64,000 nucleotides of DNA from Clostridia bacterium (GTDB lineage: Bacteria; Bacillota; Clostridia; Lachnospirales; Lachnospiraceae): the NCBI GenBank assembly GCA_003249225.1, contig QKJQ01000037.1, positions 62,001 to 126,000 on the forward strand, in the 5' to 3' direction. A model generated the notes under the pieces. It ran no database searches and was not told the origin of the DNA. It was given only the letters and a program-made list of their open reading frames with translations. A program made the position numbers and the translations under genes. Shown one piece after another: positions 36,952-45,137 of this stretch (within the stretch, counting starts at the first letter, position 1; each line of letters begins with the position of its first letter).

Positions 36952-37761
36952 ATGAAGATGAAGCTGCATCGCAAGATTTTTATGATAGCTCTGATTGTTT
37001 TCTTTTATGCGCCGATTTTATACATTATCATCTTCTCCTTTAACGATTCCAGATCTCTGACTACGTTAAGCGGATTTTCGCTGCAGTGGTATGAGAAGAT
37101 GTTCAAGGATGATACCATGATGGAATCTGTGTTCTATACGATAGCCATTGCCGTCCTCGCTACCGTAATATCAACGGTAATCGGAACCATCACGGCAATT
37201 GGATTATCCAAATCCCGAAAGCTGATCAAGAATCTCGTGGAACAGGTCAATGAACTTCCGATCATGAATCCTGAGATTGTTACCGCCATCGGACTGCTTA
37301 TGTTCTTCAGTGCCCTGCACATGAAAAAAGGCTTCCTGACCCTGTTGGCAGCACATATCATGTTCTGTGTGCCTTATGTTATTCTGAGTATCAACCCGAA
37401 GCTTCGTTCCCTGAATCCGAACCTGGCTGATGCTGCCATGGACCTTGGTGCGACCCCCTGGCAGGCGATGATCAAAGTTATCGTTCCACAAATCATGCCC
37501 GGAATCATCTCCGGTGCCCTGATCGCTTTTACGATGTCCTTTGATGATTTTATCATTTCCTACTTTGTAACCGGAAATGGTGTATCGAACATATCCATAA
37601 CCGTATACACCATGTCAAAGCGTGTCAATCCTTCAATCAATGCACTGTCCACACTGATTATTATTATACTTACCATAGTGCTGCTGCTGGCAAATGTCAT
37701 ACCGGCACTTGTAGATAAAAGAAAAAATAAAATATTAAAAAATAAGGAGATGTATGAATGA
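36952..37761 (+). CDS. potC: Polyamine ABC importer permease PotC
   Basis: The 269-residue protein has six helices and the EAA-type loop (ADAAMDLGATPWQAMIKVIVPQIMPGI). The ATG at 36952 lies one base after the potB stop with GGGGGTG ahead; a frame from 36913 would overlap potB and lacks a ribosome site. The last codons overlap potD by 4 bases (ATGA), so potBCD are coupled. Confidence 0.95.
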   Translation: MKMKLHRKIFMIALIVFFYAPILYIIIFSFNDSRSLTTLSGFSLQWYEKMFKDDTMMESVFYTIAIAVLATVISTVIGTITAIGLSKSRKLIKNLVEQVNELPIMNPEIVTAIGLLMFFSALHMKKGFLTLLAAHIMFCVPYVILSINPKLRSLNPNLADAAMDLGATPWQAMIKVIVPQIMPGIISGALIAFTMSFDDFIISYFVTGNGVSNISITVYTMSKRVNPSINALSTLIIIILTIVLLLANVIPALVDKRKNKILKNKEMYE

Positions 37762-38840
37762 AAAAACTATTGATTTCTGTACTACTGACTGCACTTACCG
37801 TATCACTGCTTTCCGGATGCGGTTCCTCTCAGTCAAAAGATGCTGTTGAAAAGTATGGTTCTGCGACCTTGAAGCTGTACAACTGGGGAGAATACATGGG
37901 CGAGAACCTGATTTCCGGATTTGAAGAAGAATTTGGTGTTAACGTTATCATCGAATACTATGATTCTAATGAAATGATGTATACGAAGCTTCAGTCAGGA
38001 GAATCCTATGATGTACTTGTTCCTTCTGATTATATGATAGAACGATTGATCAGTGATGACTCACTTCTCGAACTCGATAAGACAAAGATTCCGAACATGA
38101 GCAATCTTGATGCGGCTGTGCTTGATCTTGCCTTTGATCCAGACAATACTTATTCGGTTCCTTACTTCTGGGGCAATGTCGGTATCGTCTACAACAAGAA
38201 CAATGTTGATCTTGCCGACCTTGAAAGTGAAGGCTTTGCCATTATGAAAGACACAAAATATGCCGGAAAGATCTATATGTATGACTCTGAACGCGACTCT
38301 TTTATGATTGCTCTTAAATCGCTTGGTTATTCCTGTAATACAGAAGATGAACAGCAGATCAATGCTGCATACGAATGGCTCGTTGAACTGAATACCACTA
38401 TGGATCCTGTCTATGTAACAGACGAAGTACTTGACTATATGATCGGTGGTGGCAAGGATCTCGCTATCGTTTACAGTGGTGACGCTTCCTATATTCTTGA
38501 TGAAAACGAAGATATGGGCTTCTACGTTCCGGACGAAGGTACAAACATCTGGTGTGATTCCATGGTTATTCCAAAGAATGCTGAAAATCCTCTTCTTGCT
38601 TATGAATTCATTAACTACGTTCTTTCCTATGATGCTTCTCTTGATAATACAGAAACCGTAGGCTATGCTTCTCCTAATGCACAGGTTCTTGCCGATGTAA
38701 CCGCAGAAGATGGTATCTACGCTGATAACGAAGCGTATCTTCCCCGTATGAACTATGCACTGGATGAAGTGTTCAAGGATAATCTCACCTTAAAACAAAA
38801 GCTTGCAGAACTTTGGATCAAAGTGAAGGCTTCAAATTAA
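37758..38840 (+). CDS. potD: Polyamine-binding lipoprotein PotD
   Basis: The 360-residue protein starts with a lipoprotein signal (LTVSLLSGC lipobox, cysteine about residue 21) and continues as a type 2 periplasmic-type binding protein: LKLYNWGEYMGENLISGFEEEFGV is the usual PotD/PotF start, and YDVLVPSDYMIERL and VPYFWGNVGIVYN follow. It captures spermidine or putrescine outside the membrane and hands it to PotBC. AAGGAG lies 8 bases before the ATG. Confidence 0.95.
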   Translation: MKKLLISVLLTALTVSLLSGCGSSQSKDAVEKYGSATLKLYNWGEYMGENLISGFEEEFGVNVIIEYYDSNEMMYTKLQSGESYDVLVPSDYMIERLISDDSLLELDKTKIPNMSNLDAAVLDLAFDPDNTYSVPYFWGNVGIVYNKNNVDLADLESEGFAIMKDTKYAGKIYMYDSERDSFMIALKSLGYSCNTEDEQQINAAYEWLVELNTTMDPVYVTDEVLDYMIGGGKDLAIVYSGDASYILDENEDMGFYVPDEGTNIWCDSMVIPKNAENPLLAYEFINYVLSYDASLDNTETVGYASPNAQVLADVTAEDGIYADNEAYLPRMNYALDEVFKDNLTLKQKLAELWIKVKASN

Positions 38841-38863
38841 ATTTCTGCTAATAAAAACAGTTT

Positions 38864-38924
38864 AAGAAAGGCACACTGTGGAATACTCTGAATGAGTAGA
38901 ATACGGTGTGCCTTTCTTTATATT
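38864..38924 (+). terminator. Terminator after potD
   Basis: Arms AAGAAAGGCACAC and its complement (38864-38876 with 38906-38918) with an inner TACTC/GAGTA pair are followed by TTATATTT. Confidence 0.85.
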
Positions 38925-38973
38925 TCATACTTCATTATCAAAACAGAACGTATGATATCACATTTATTTATGT

Positions 38974-39002
38974 GTACTATTTGCATAATAACTGTTATAA
39001 TG
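38974..39002 (+). promoter_or_regulatory. Extended -10 promoter for the hemerythrin-GGDEF gene
   Basis: A TGTTATAAT extended -10 (TATAAT at 38997-39002) with a weak -35 (TGTACT at 38974-38979). The leader is about 80 bases. Confidence 0.5.
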
Positions 39003-39086
39003 TATACATGAATCACATTTTGCAATGTTTTACATCAATATCGCACAAATAGCATCAATTTTAAGGGGATACGGAAAGGACAACCT

Positions 39087-40208
39087 ATGAATACATTTTT
39101 TGAATGGAGCAAAGAATTTGAAACAGGTTTTGAAACTATAGACAGTCAGCACTACGAGCTGGTAAAAATCATTAACAATTTAATGAAGTTAACTCTCTCC
39201 TATGATGCTAATAAAATAGATCAGTTAGAATCAACAAAGAAAATGTTATCTGAATATATGATTACACATTTTCAAACAGAAGAAGATCTCATGAATGAGT
39301 ATTCTATCGATCCCGGTTTCATAAAAAGCCATGTGGATTTACACAATGAATTCATTGAACATGTTCAGGATTATAGCTTAGATTCTTCCGACCTGTCAAA
39401 AAAGATTGCAGAGGAGATGATCGAATACTTGATAAGATGGCTTGCTTATCACATTTTGAACGTTGATAAAAGCCTGTTTCGACAGATACGACGTATTCGA
39501 GACAATAAAATCACTCCATCAGAGGCTTATGAAAGTGAGCAGAACGTCTTTAATTGCCCTACCGAACCATTAATAAAAGCACTACGGGCTTTATATTCCC
39601 TGGTCACCGAAAAGAACAAGGAACTTGAGGATAAAAACAATCAATTGGAAGAGACGGTTAAGCAAAGGACAGAAGAATTAACAAAAGCAAACGATCTTCT
39701 GAAAAATCTGTCTTTGGTCGATGCACTTACCGGATCGTTCAACCGTCGCTTTGCCGTCAATGCACTGGATCAACTGCTTTATAACTGGAATCGGTACAAA
39801 ACTCCTTACTCCATTGTTTATCTTGATCTTGATAAATTTAAGAGTGTAAATGACAAATATGGACACGAAAAAGGAGACCTTGTACTTAAATGGGTCGCAG
39901 AATTTCTAAAAAGTAATGTCAGAAAAACAGATAGTGTCTGCAGAATTGGTGGCGATGAATTTATTATCATCTGTATCCATTATAGTGTTATAGATATTGA
40001 AAAACTTGGCCAGAAGCTTCTAAAAAGGTTATCTATGGAGGTAGACAGCGGCAGTACAATTTGTAAGTATTGGTCACCTTCTTTTAGCATTGGTATCTCA
40101 ACCATGAACGATGCCATCGCATCTTCAGAAGAGTTGCTGACAAAAGCAGACAATGCCATGTATATATCAAAGCAAAGGGGCGGCAATTCACTCACAATGG
40201 CTGAGTGA
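39087..40208 (+). CDS. Bacteriohemerythrin-GGDEF diguanylate cyclase
   Basis: Residues 1-135 are a hemerythrin domain with all seven iron ligands in place (H22, H61, E65, H82, H86, H122, D127), which binds oxygen at a di-iron centre. A coiled coil (about 165-205) leads to a GGDEF domain (about 210-370) with DALTGSFNRR, the active GGDEF itself in RIGGDEFIII, and the SFSIGIS and KADNAMY motifs. The protein is cytosolic and should make cyclic di-GMP under control of oxygen, redox state or iron; the sign of control is not known. I could not confirm an inhibitory RxxD site. It stands alone, with its own promoter. Confidence 0.94.
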   Translation: MNTFFEWSKEFETGFETIDSQHYELVKIINNLMKLTLSYDANKIDQLESTKKMLSEYMITHFQTEEDLMNEYSIDPGFIKSHVDLHNEFIEHVQDYSLDSSDLSKKIAEEMIEYLIRWLAYHILNVDKSLFRQIRRIRDNKITPSEAYESEQNVFNCPTEPLIKALRALYSLVTEKNKELEDKNNQLEETVKQRTEELTKANDLLKNLSLVDALTGSFNRRFAVNALDQLLYNWNRYKTPYSIVYLDLDKFKSVNDKYGHEKGDLVLKWVAEFLKSNVRKTDSVCRIGGDEFIIICIHYSVIDIEKLGQKLLKRLSMEVDSGSTICKYWSPSFSIGISTMNDAIASSEELLTKADNAMYISKQRGGNSLTMAE

Positions 40209-40237
40209 TTTCATTTTAGGAAAGTGTACGAACTTTC

Positions 40238-40304
40238 CCTAAAAAAATAAGTCTCGGTACCATGACGGCAGGTGCTTACCTGTCTGTCACAATACCGGGA
40301 CTTT
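40238..40304 (-). terminator. Terminator after trpS
   Basis: A long hairpin (outer arms 40245-40255 and 40293-40303 with one G-U pair, inner GCAGGT/ACCTGT) runs on the minus strand into TTATTTTTTT. It lies just behind the trpS stop. A second stem at 40218-40240 stands between it and the hemerythrin-GGDEF gene and may serve that gene. Confidence 0.75.
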
Positions 40305-40306
40305 AA

Positions 40307-41311
40307 TTATCGGATTCGTTCTGGGAATCCAACTTTTTTCTGGACTTTACGAAGCGTTTTATTGGCAAAGTACGAAGCTTTTTCAGCATTTTCCTTTATC
40401 ATCTGATCAATAAACACTTTATCTTCTGTAAGTTCATTGTAACGATCCTGCAACGGTTTAAGTACACTGACAACGGCTTCACCGACTGCCAGTTTGAAGT
40501 CTCCATACCCCTTACCGTCAAATTCTTTTACTACATCATCCGGAGAAAGACCGGTAGTAGCCGAATAGATGTCGATCAGATTGCGAATACCTGGTTTGTC
40601 TTCCCGATAAAGGATCTGATTGTCGGAATCCGTTACTGCCCGCTTACATTTACGAATAATGGTATCGGTGTCATCCATCAGGTAGATGCTGCCATTTGGA
40701 TTCTCATCTGATTTTGACATCTTTTTTTCCGGATCCTGAAGGCTCATAATTCGCGCTCCAACTTTCCCAAGATAGGCTTCCGGTATTGTAAAGACATCTC
40801 CATACAGATTATTGAACCGGGTCGCGATATCTCTGGTCAGTTCAAGATGCTGCACCTGATCACTTCCTACCGGAACCACATCTGACTGGAACAGTAAAAT
40901 GTCCGCTGCCATAAGAACCGGATACGTATACAAGCCTGCATTGATATTATCGGTATGCTTTGCCGACTTATCCTTGAACTGTGTCATGCGATTCAGCTCA
41001 CCCATGTAGGTATAGCAGTTCAATATCCAGGAAAGTTCTGCATGTGCCGATACATGAGACTGGTAATAGATGCAGTTTTTCTTCGGATCAAGACCTGCTG
41101 CGATATAAAGAGTCAGCAATGCGCGTGAGCGCTTACGAAGCTCTGCAGGGTCCTGTCTCACCGTAATAGAGTGCTCATCCACCACGCAATAGAAACATTC
41201 GTATTCTTCGTTCAGGGTAACCCAGTTCTTTAAAGCTCCTAGATAATTGCCAAGTGTCAGATTTCCAGTCGCCTGCATTCCGCTGAACAGTGATTTCTTA
41301 CCGTTTAACAT
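40307..41311 (-). CDS. trpS: Tryptophanyl-tRNA synthetase
   Basis: The 334-residue class I enzyme charges tRNA-Trp. It has the GNLTLGNYLGA form of the HIGH motif, YTYPVLMAADILLF, the VGSDQVQHLELTRDIA motif and KKMSKSDENP for KMSKS. The ATG at 41311 has GAGAGG 8 bases ahead and gives the usual length; the frame goes 14 codons further. The promoter is at 41354-41382. I looked for a T-box in the leader and saw none. Confidence 0.96.
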   Translation of the reverse strand: MLNGKKSLFSGMQATGNLTLGNYLGALKNWVTLNEEYECFYCVVDEHSITVRQDPAELRKRSRALLTLYIAAGLDPKKNCIYYQSHVSAHAELSWILNCYTYMGELNRMTQFKDKSAKHTDNINAGLYTYPVLMAADILLFQSDVVPVGSDQVQHLELTRDIATRFNNLYGDVFTIPEAYLGKVGARIMSLQDPEKKMSKSDENPNGSIYLMDDTDTIIRKCKRAVTDSDNQILYREDKPGIRNLIDIYSATTGLSPDDVVKEFDGKGYGDFKLAVGEAVVSVLKPLQDRYNELTEDKVFIDQMIKENAEKASYFANKTLRKVQKKVGFPERIR

Positions 41312-41353
41312 AGTTACTACCTCTCGTCTGTTATTTATAAAATATTTGTTCAA

Positions 41354-41382
41354 AGCATATTCGTATAATTCCTATAAAGCAA
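41354..41382 (-). promoter_or_regulatory. Promoter for trpS
   Basis: TTGCTT (41377-41382) and TATGCT (41354-41359) with 17 bases between, minus strand. The stretch GCATATTC-TATA recurs 29 bases away at 41384. Confidence 0.55.
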
Positions 41383-41506
41383 GGCATATTCCTATACTTC
41401 GCAGAAAAGAAAGCCTGAACATAAACATAACTTTCTGCGCTACCTTTTCGTATATACCTTTTGATGCACTTACCATAGTATGAAAGAGTCGAATGGATGC
41501 ATTTAT

Positions 41507-42145
41507 TTATAGTTTACTCCACGGCTCTTCCAGCAATTCTTCAAAAGAATCCACAACTGCATCGAATTGATCGGTTGATCCGAATCCATATCTTGCATAG
41601 ACGAATGGGACACCCGCTTCGTAGGAAGCATCACCGTCACCTTTGGTATCGCCCACATAGACCGAAGCTTTTAAGTTCCATTTATCACATATGATCCTGA
41701 TATTGTCTGCTTTTAATTTACCGCTTATACCCGGTGAAATAATATCCTCAAAGTATTTTGCAAAATTCCAGGCTTCCAGAAATGCTTCAATATAGCCGGC
41801 CCTGCAATTACTGATTATAAAAAGACGATATCCCATTTCTTTTAAGCCTTTTAAGACTTTTTCTACATCGCCAAGCAACGCTCCCCTGTTTTCGATAAAA
41901 TAGGGATTCTGTTCAACAACGCAGATCTCCATCGTCTGCAGTGCAACTTCTTCCGGTACACTTTTAAATATTCTTCTTGCGATTTCTTCCAGCGGAAGTC
42001 CATAAACTTTTTTCAGACCTTCGCCCGTTACTTTATCAGAGATGGAAGGATTCCTTTTTGCTACCTGATTCCAGACAACAGCAGCCGGTTCGGTAGAATC
42101 CCATATGGTTCCGTCTAAATCGAATAATATACTGTCTGCTTTCAA
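41507..42145 (-). CDS. HAD superfamily phosphatase
   Basis: The 212-residue protein is a HAD hydrolase with cap: the nucleophile motif DLDGTIWDS (D near residue 8), SNC as the threonine/serine motif II, a lysine (GKLKADNI) and GDTKGDGDAS as motif IV. It resembles phosphoglycolate phosphatase-like proteins; the substrate is not determined. The start is TTG at 42145 because AAGAGG lies 5 bases ahead and DSILFDLDGT then begins at residue 4; the ATG at 42175 has no ribosome site. Confidence 0.88.
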   Translation of the reverse strand: MKADSILFDLDGTIWDSTEPAAVVWNQVAKRNPSISDKVTGEGLKKVYGLPLEEIARRIFKSVPEEVALQTMEICVVEQNPYFIENRGALLGDVEKVLKGLKEMGYRLFIISNCRAGYIEAFLEAWNFAKYFEDIISPGISGKLKADNIRIICDKWNLKASVYVGDTKGDGDASYEAGVPFVYARYGFGSTDQFDAVVDSFEELLEEPWSKL

Positions 42146-42229
42146 ACTGACCTCTTTTCTGTACCTTATGTACATTTCGAACATATTCTAATCAAGTTTA
42201 TCAAAGCAGAAAGGCAGTGTCAAGAAAAG

Positions 42230-42265
42230 AAAAATCAAAAACACATGCAGGAATTCCTGCATGTG
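42230..42265 (-). terminator. Terminator after the sortase operon
   Basis: A perfect 24-base palindrome (42242-42265, arms CACATGCAGG, loop AATT) is followed on the minus strand by TTTTTGATTTTTC. It lies about 60 bases after the stop at 42327. Confidence 0.88.
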
Positions 42266-42326
42266 CCTGTTATTCTAACCGATACTATTAATTTATGGGT
42301 TCTTTACGCACTTTCATTCTTATCTC

Positions 42327-43184
42327 TTATTTTTTTGACTGAAACACATAAACGCCGAGAATAATAACTGAAATACCACCTGCAATCAGCAGTGCAGTTC
42401 CATTATGATCATCTCCGGTCTTGGGTGATGTATCTTTTTCACCATCGAGTGCTGTTGCTGCATCGTTATTCACAGCAGTGGATGTTGGTGCTGTCGTAGC
42501 TGCCGCACCGGTTGGCTTTGGCGTCGGTGTATTGGTCGGCTTTGGTGTTGGCGTACTCGTTGGTTTTGTTGTCGGTGTACTGGCCACCGAATCACTCTTA
42601 ACATAAAATCCATAGGTTACATAACTCGTTATATCGAACATTGCACAAATTATATCATCGACCAGAACCAGCTTAAAATCTACATTAGAAAGCTTTCCGC
42701 TGGCCGAAACAGACACGACCTGGAAAGACGAAGTATCCATGACCGGATCACCATAATCATCATAGGTCAGAAAATCATCCGGCATTGGTACGACCACTGA
42801 TACCCCTGAATCTGATGAAGCATAGTAATCGCCTTCCTCTTCGTTGTACTTATACAGCGTAACATCCATACCAAAAGATTTGTATTTGGACGAACTGATT
42901 CCATTTGCTGTCAATGCATTTGCTACTATATTCATGGAAATAGCGTCATCAAGCATTGATAAAATGTAAACGTCCGGATCAAGACTAGTTTTATCAAGCT
43001 TGGCAGCAATATACCCGGAATCATAGATACCATCCGGAACCTCGTCGACCCACAAACTGTATACATCGTAATCCACTTCATACGTGCTCAGCGCTGCCTT
43101 CGCGACGATTGCCTGCTGTACGCTCATCAGAAAGGTACACGCTATAAGCAATAACCCAAAAAATCCTCTAACTTTTCTTTGCAT
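42327..43184 (-). CDS. Sortase-anchored cell wall protein (SPKTG motif)
   Basis: The 285-residue protein has an N-terminal signal peptide (RGFFGLLLIACTFLMSVQQAIVAKA), a head of about 170 residues that I do not recognise, a threonine/proline/lysine linker with TPTPKPTN repeats (about 200-225) and a C-terminal sorting signal: SPKTGD, a hydrophobic helix and KK at the end. The S in place of L fits substrates of clostridial class B sortases such as that of C. difficile. The sortase gene lies 56 bases upstream, so enzyme and substrate form one operon. The ATG at 43184 has GGGAGG 7 bases ahead. Confidence 0.88.
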   Translation of the reverse strand: MQRKVRGFFGLLLIACTFLMSVQQAIVAKAALSTYEVDYDVYSLWVDEVPDGIYDSGYIAAKLDKTSLDPDVYILSMLDDAISMNIVANALTANGISSSKYKSFGMDVTLYKYNEEEGDYYASSDSGVSVVVPMPDDFLTYDDYGDPVMDTSSFQVVSVSASGKLSNVDFKLVLVDDIICAMFDITSYVTYGFYVKSDSVASTPTTKPTSTPTPKPTNTPTPKPTGAAATTAPTSTAVNNDAATALDGEKDTSPKTGDDHNGTALLIAGGISVIILGVYVFQSKK

Positions 43185-43240
43185 CTTCAATCCTCCCATA
43201 TCTGTTGTTTCACATATAATTCCTCTTATTATCCGTCAAT

Positions 43241-44947
43241 TCACTGGTCATTTATTTTCTTTGCAACGATCACGTAACGTCCGTCATCGATTGACTTATC
43301 ACATGTTGACAACGTAATCAGTTCATCACCATATTCTGCTGTAATGCCTGTATCATACTCTGTTAATGCATTTATGTTCTCGATAAAGCTATTAAACTCC
43401 TCAGGTGTTGCTGCATCAATAAAATTGTAATAACGGAAAACATCTTCATCAACATAAGCTATGGAAGATCGGAATGATGCAATGATTTCATATTCCGCTT
43501 TTTCATATATCGTATTGAATACAATCGTCTTATGCTCTTCATAGAAGGATTGGTCTTTGTATTCCAACAGCGTTGCGAACATTGTTCCATTTTTCATATT
43601 GTGCCCATAAATCAACAAGTTCGTTGTTCTATCCAAGATATCACTGCGTGCATCGAGAAATGGAAGTCCGCTGACATCATCTTCTTTGTCAAAATCCCGT
43701 CTCAGGTAAAAATTCTGGTCTTCTTTTGTTTGCATTACGGGGTAATTTACTATCGTTCCGGGAATTTCAATCCAGCCGATCAGGTCAGAATTTCTTTCAT
43801 ACAAGGTGCTGTATTCATACAGAATCTCAGGCGTTGCTGTATCATTTCCAAGCGTTACTGCTTCCGTATTACCGGATGCCTGTGTCTGGATGATTGCACT
43901 TTCTTCGGAGGCAAGTGCAATCTTATCAAGAATCACCGAGCTTTCTTCGGACACCGTTGTTATAGGCGACAATATACTGTTCTGTAATTCCTGTATCTTA
44001 ACTCCGCTTTGATAGATTCTGTACTGATACAATGCTTCATTCCCCAGACTGAATAAAAGTACCAGAGAAGCCACCACCGCTGCAATTCTCATTACCGCAC
44101 CGACTGGTCTCCTGCTTTTTTTCTTCTCCTCTTCCTGTTCGGTCAGGGAACGGTCCTGGTCTTTGGCATCGTTTATGGTTGTCAGAACCCTATTATCCAG
44201 CTTTTCATCCTTACGAACATCAGCTCTTTGCTGACTGGCTGATTTTGGTTTTCCTGCTGTACTTTGTATCCCTGTTTGTCCTGCCATGAACGGTTCAGAA
44301 GATTCTGTTCCTGCTGTAACTCTGTCCTTACCATTATCATTCACAGGGGTTTTGTCAAAGTATGAAATAACATTGATCTTACTCGTGGGGCTTTCCTTGA
44401 TTTTCTTCTCCGGCAATCGTTCCGGTCTTTTCTTTACAATTCTTTCTGCTCTTGCGGCAGCCCGGCTTCCTGCATCGGTCCGGCTTCCTGTATCATCCAG
44501 TATCTCTCTCTCATTTCTTCTGGGACGATCAATGTCTGAACCCTGCCTGATGATCTTCTTATTATCTGAATGCTGCCTGACAGATTCATGGCTTTCATCC
44601 GATTGCTGCTTTGCTGTTCTTTGCTTAACCGAATTTTTCTTTTGTTTTTTTGAACTCGCTGGAATTTCTTGTACCTCTTCCTCCGGTTCTTTAAAACCAC
44701 GACGCACTATACCAACGCCCAGACCCCGTCCCGAAGGACCTATGTCCTCCGCTAGTTCTCTCACGAACTTCTTTCCGACTTCCGTCTCAAAGAAAAATGT
44801 CTGCTGCTTCAGCTCTTTATATAATTTTGCCGCCACAGTTACGTCATCCAGATCATTCTGCAGCTTCAATCTCTGTATTCTGTTATAATCCCGCAGACCA
44901 GCGTTGTATTCTGCCCGCGTCTCAAATTCAATGGTGCCGATTCTCAT
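43241..44947 (-). CDS. srtB: Class B sortase with long cytosolic N-terminal region
   Basis: The 568-residue protein ends in a class B sortase domain (about 370-566): GWIEIPGTIVNYPVMQ, the catalytic histidine in LIYGHNMKNGTMF, the catalytic cysteine in ITLSTCDKS and the arginine in DDGRYVIVAKK. One membrane helix (about 288-308) precedes it. The first 285 residues are cytosolic: an 80-residue helical domain, then a very charged low-complexity stretch with many R, K, E, S and Q. Ordinary SrtB proteins have only a short tail there. It attaches the SPKTG protein encoded next to the peptidoglycan. The ATG at 44947 has AGGGGA 6 bases ahead. Confidence 0.92.
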   Translation of the reverse strand: MRIGTIEFETRAEYNAGLRDYNRIQRLKLQNDLDDVTVAAKLYKELKQQTFFFETEVGKKFVRELAEDIGPSGRGLGVGIVRRGFKEPEEEVQEIPASSKKQKKNSVKQRTAKQQSDESHESVRQHSDNKKIIRQGSDIDRPRRNEREILDDTGSRTDAGSRAAARAERIVKKRPERLPEKKIKESPTSKINVISYFDKTPVNDNGKDRVTAGTESSEPFMAGQTGIQSTAGKPKSASQQRADVRKDEKLDNRVLTTINDAKDQDRSLTEQEEEKKKSRRPVGAVMRIAAVVASLVLLFSLGNEALYQYRIYQSGVKIQELQNSILSPITTVSEESSVILDKIALASEESAIIQTQASGNTEAVTLGNDTATPEILYEYSTLYERNSDLIGWIEIPGTIVNYPVMQTKEDQNFYLRRDFDKEDDVSGLPFLDARSDILDRTTNLLIYGHNMKNGTMFATLLEYKDQSFYEEHKTIVFNTIYEKAEYEIIASFRSSIAYVDEDVFRYYNFIDAATPEEFNSFIENINALTEYDTGITAEYGDELITLSTCDKSIDDGRYVIVAKKINDQ

Positions 44948-45051
44948 GTTCGTCCCCTTCAATCACCACTACAGATTGTATTATACGTAATCAATATCGG
45001 CTTTTATGTACAAAACTTTAGATTATTTGGCAAAATATAAAGGAATTAATC

Positions 45052-45080
45052 TTGCTGACAAGACACCTTTTCTATATAAT
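45052..45080 (+). promoter_or_regulatory. Promoter for the amidohydrolase gene
   Basis: TTGCTG (45052-45057) and TATAAT (45075-45080) with 17 bases between, about 60 bases before the ATG. Confidence 0.65.
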
Positions 45081-45137
45081 AGAAAATTATAATCCGCGCA
45101 AAGAATAATAAAATTTTATTTTTAGAATGGAGGAGCA

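Noticed and set aside
38841-39086. Small gene between potD and the hemerythrin gene
   Set aside because: The gap is used by a terminator and a promoter, and no frame with a ribosome site is present.
41312-41506. T-box leader for trpS
   Set aside because: No antiterminator TGGNACCRCG motif and no terminator-like hairpin with T run occurs between promoter and start.
43532-44888. Plus-strand frames of 150-200 codons opposite the sortase gene
   Set aside because: They mirror the charged low-complexity coding sequence of the sortase tail and have no start signals or family motifs.
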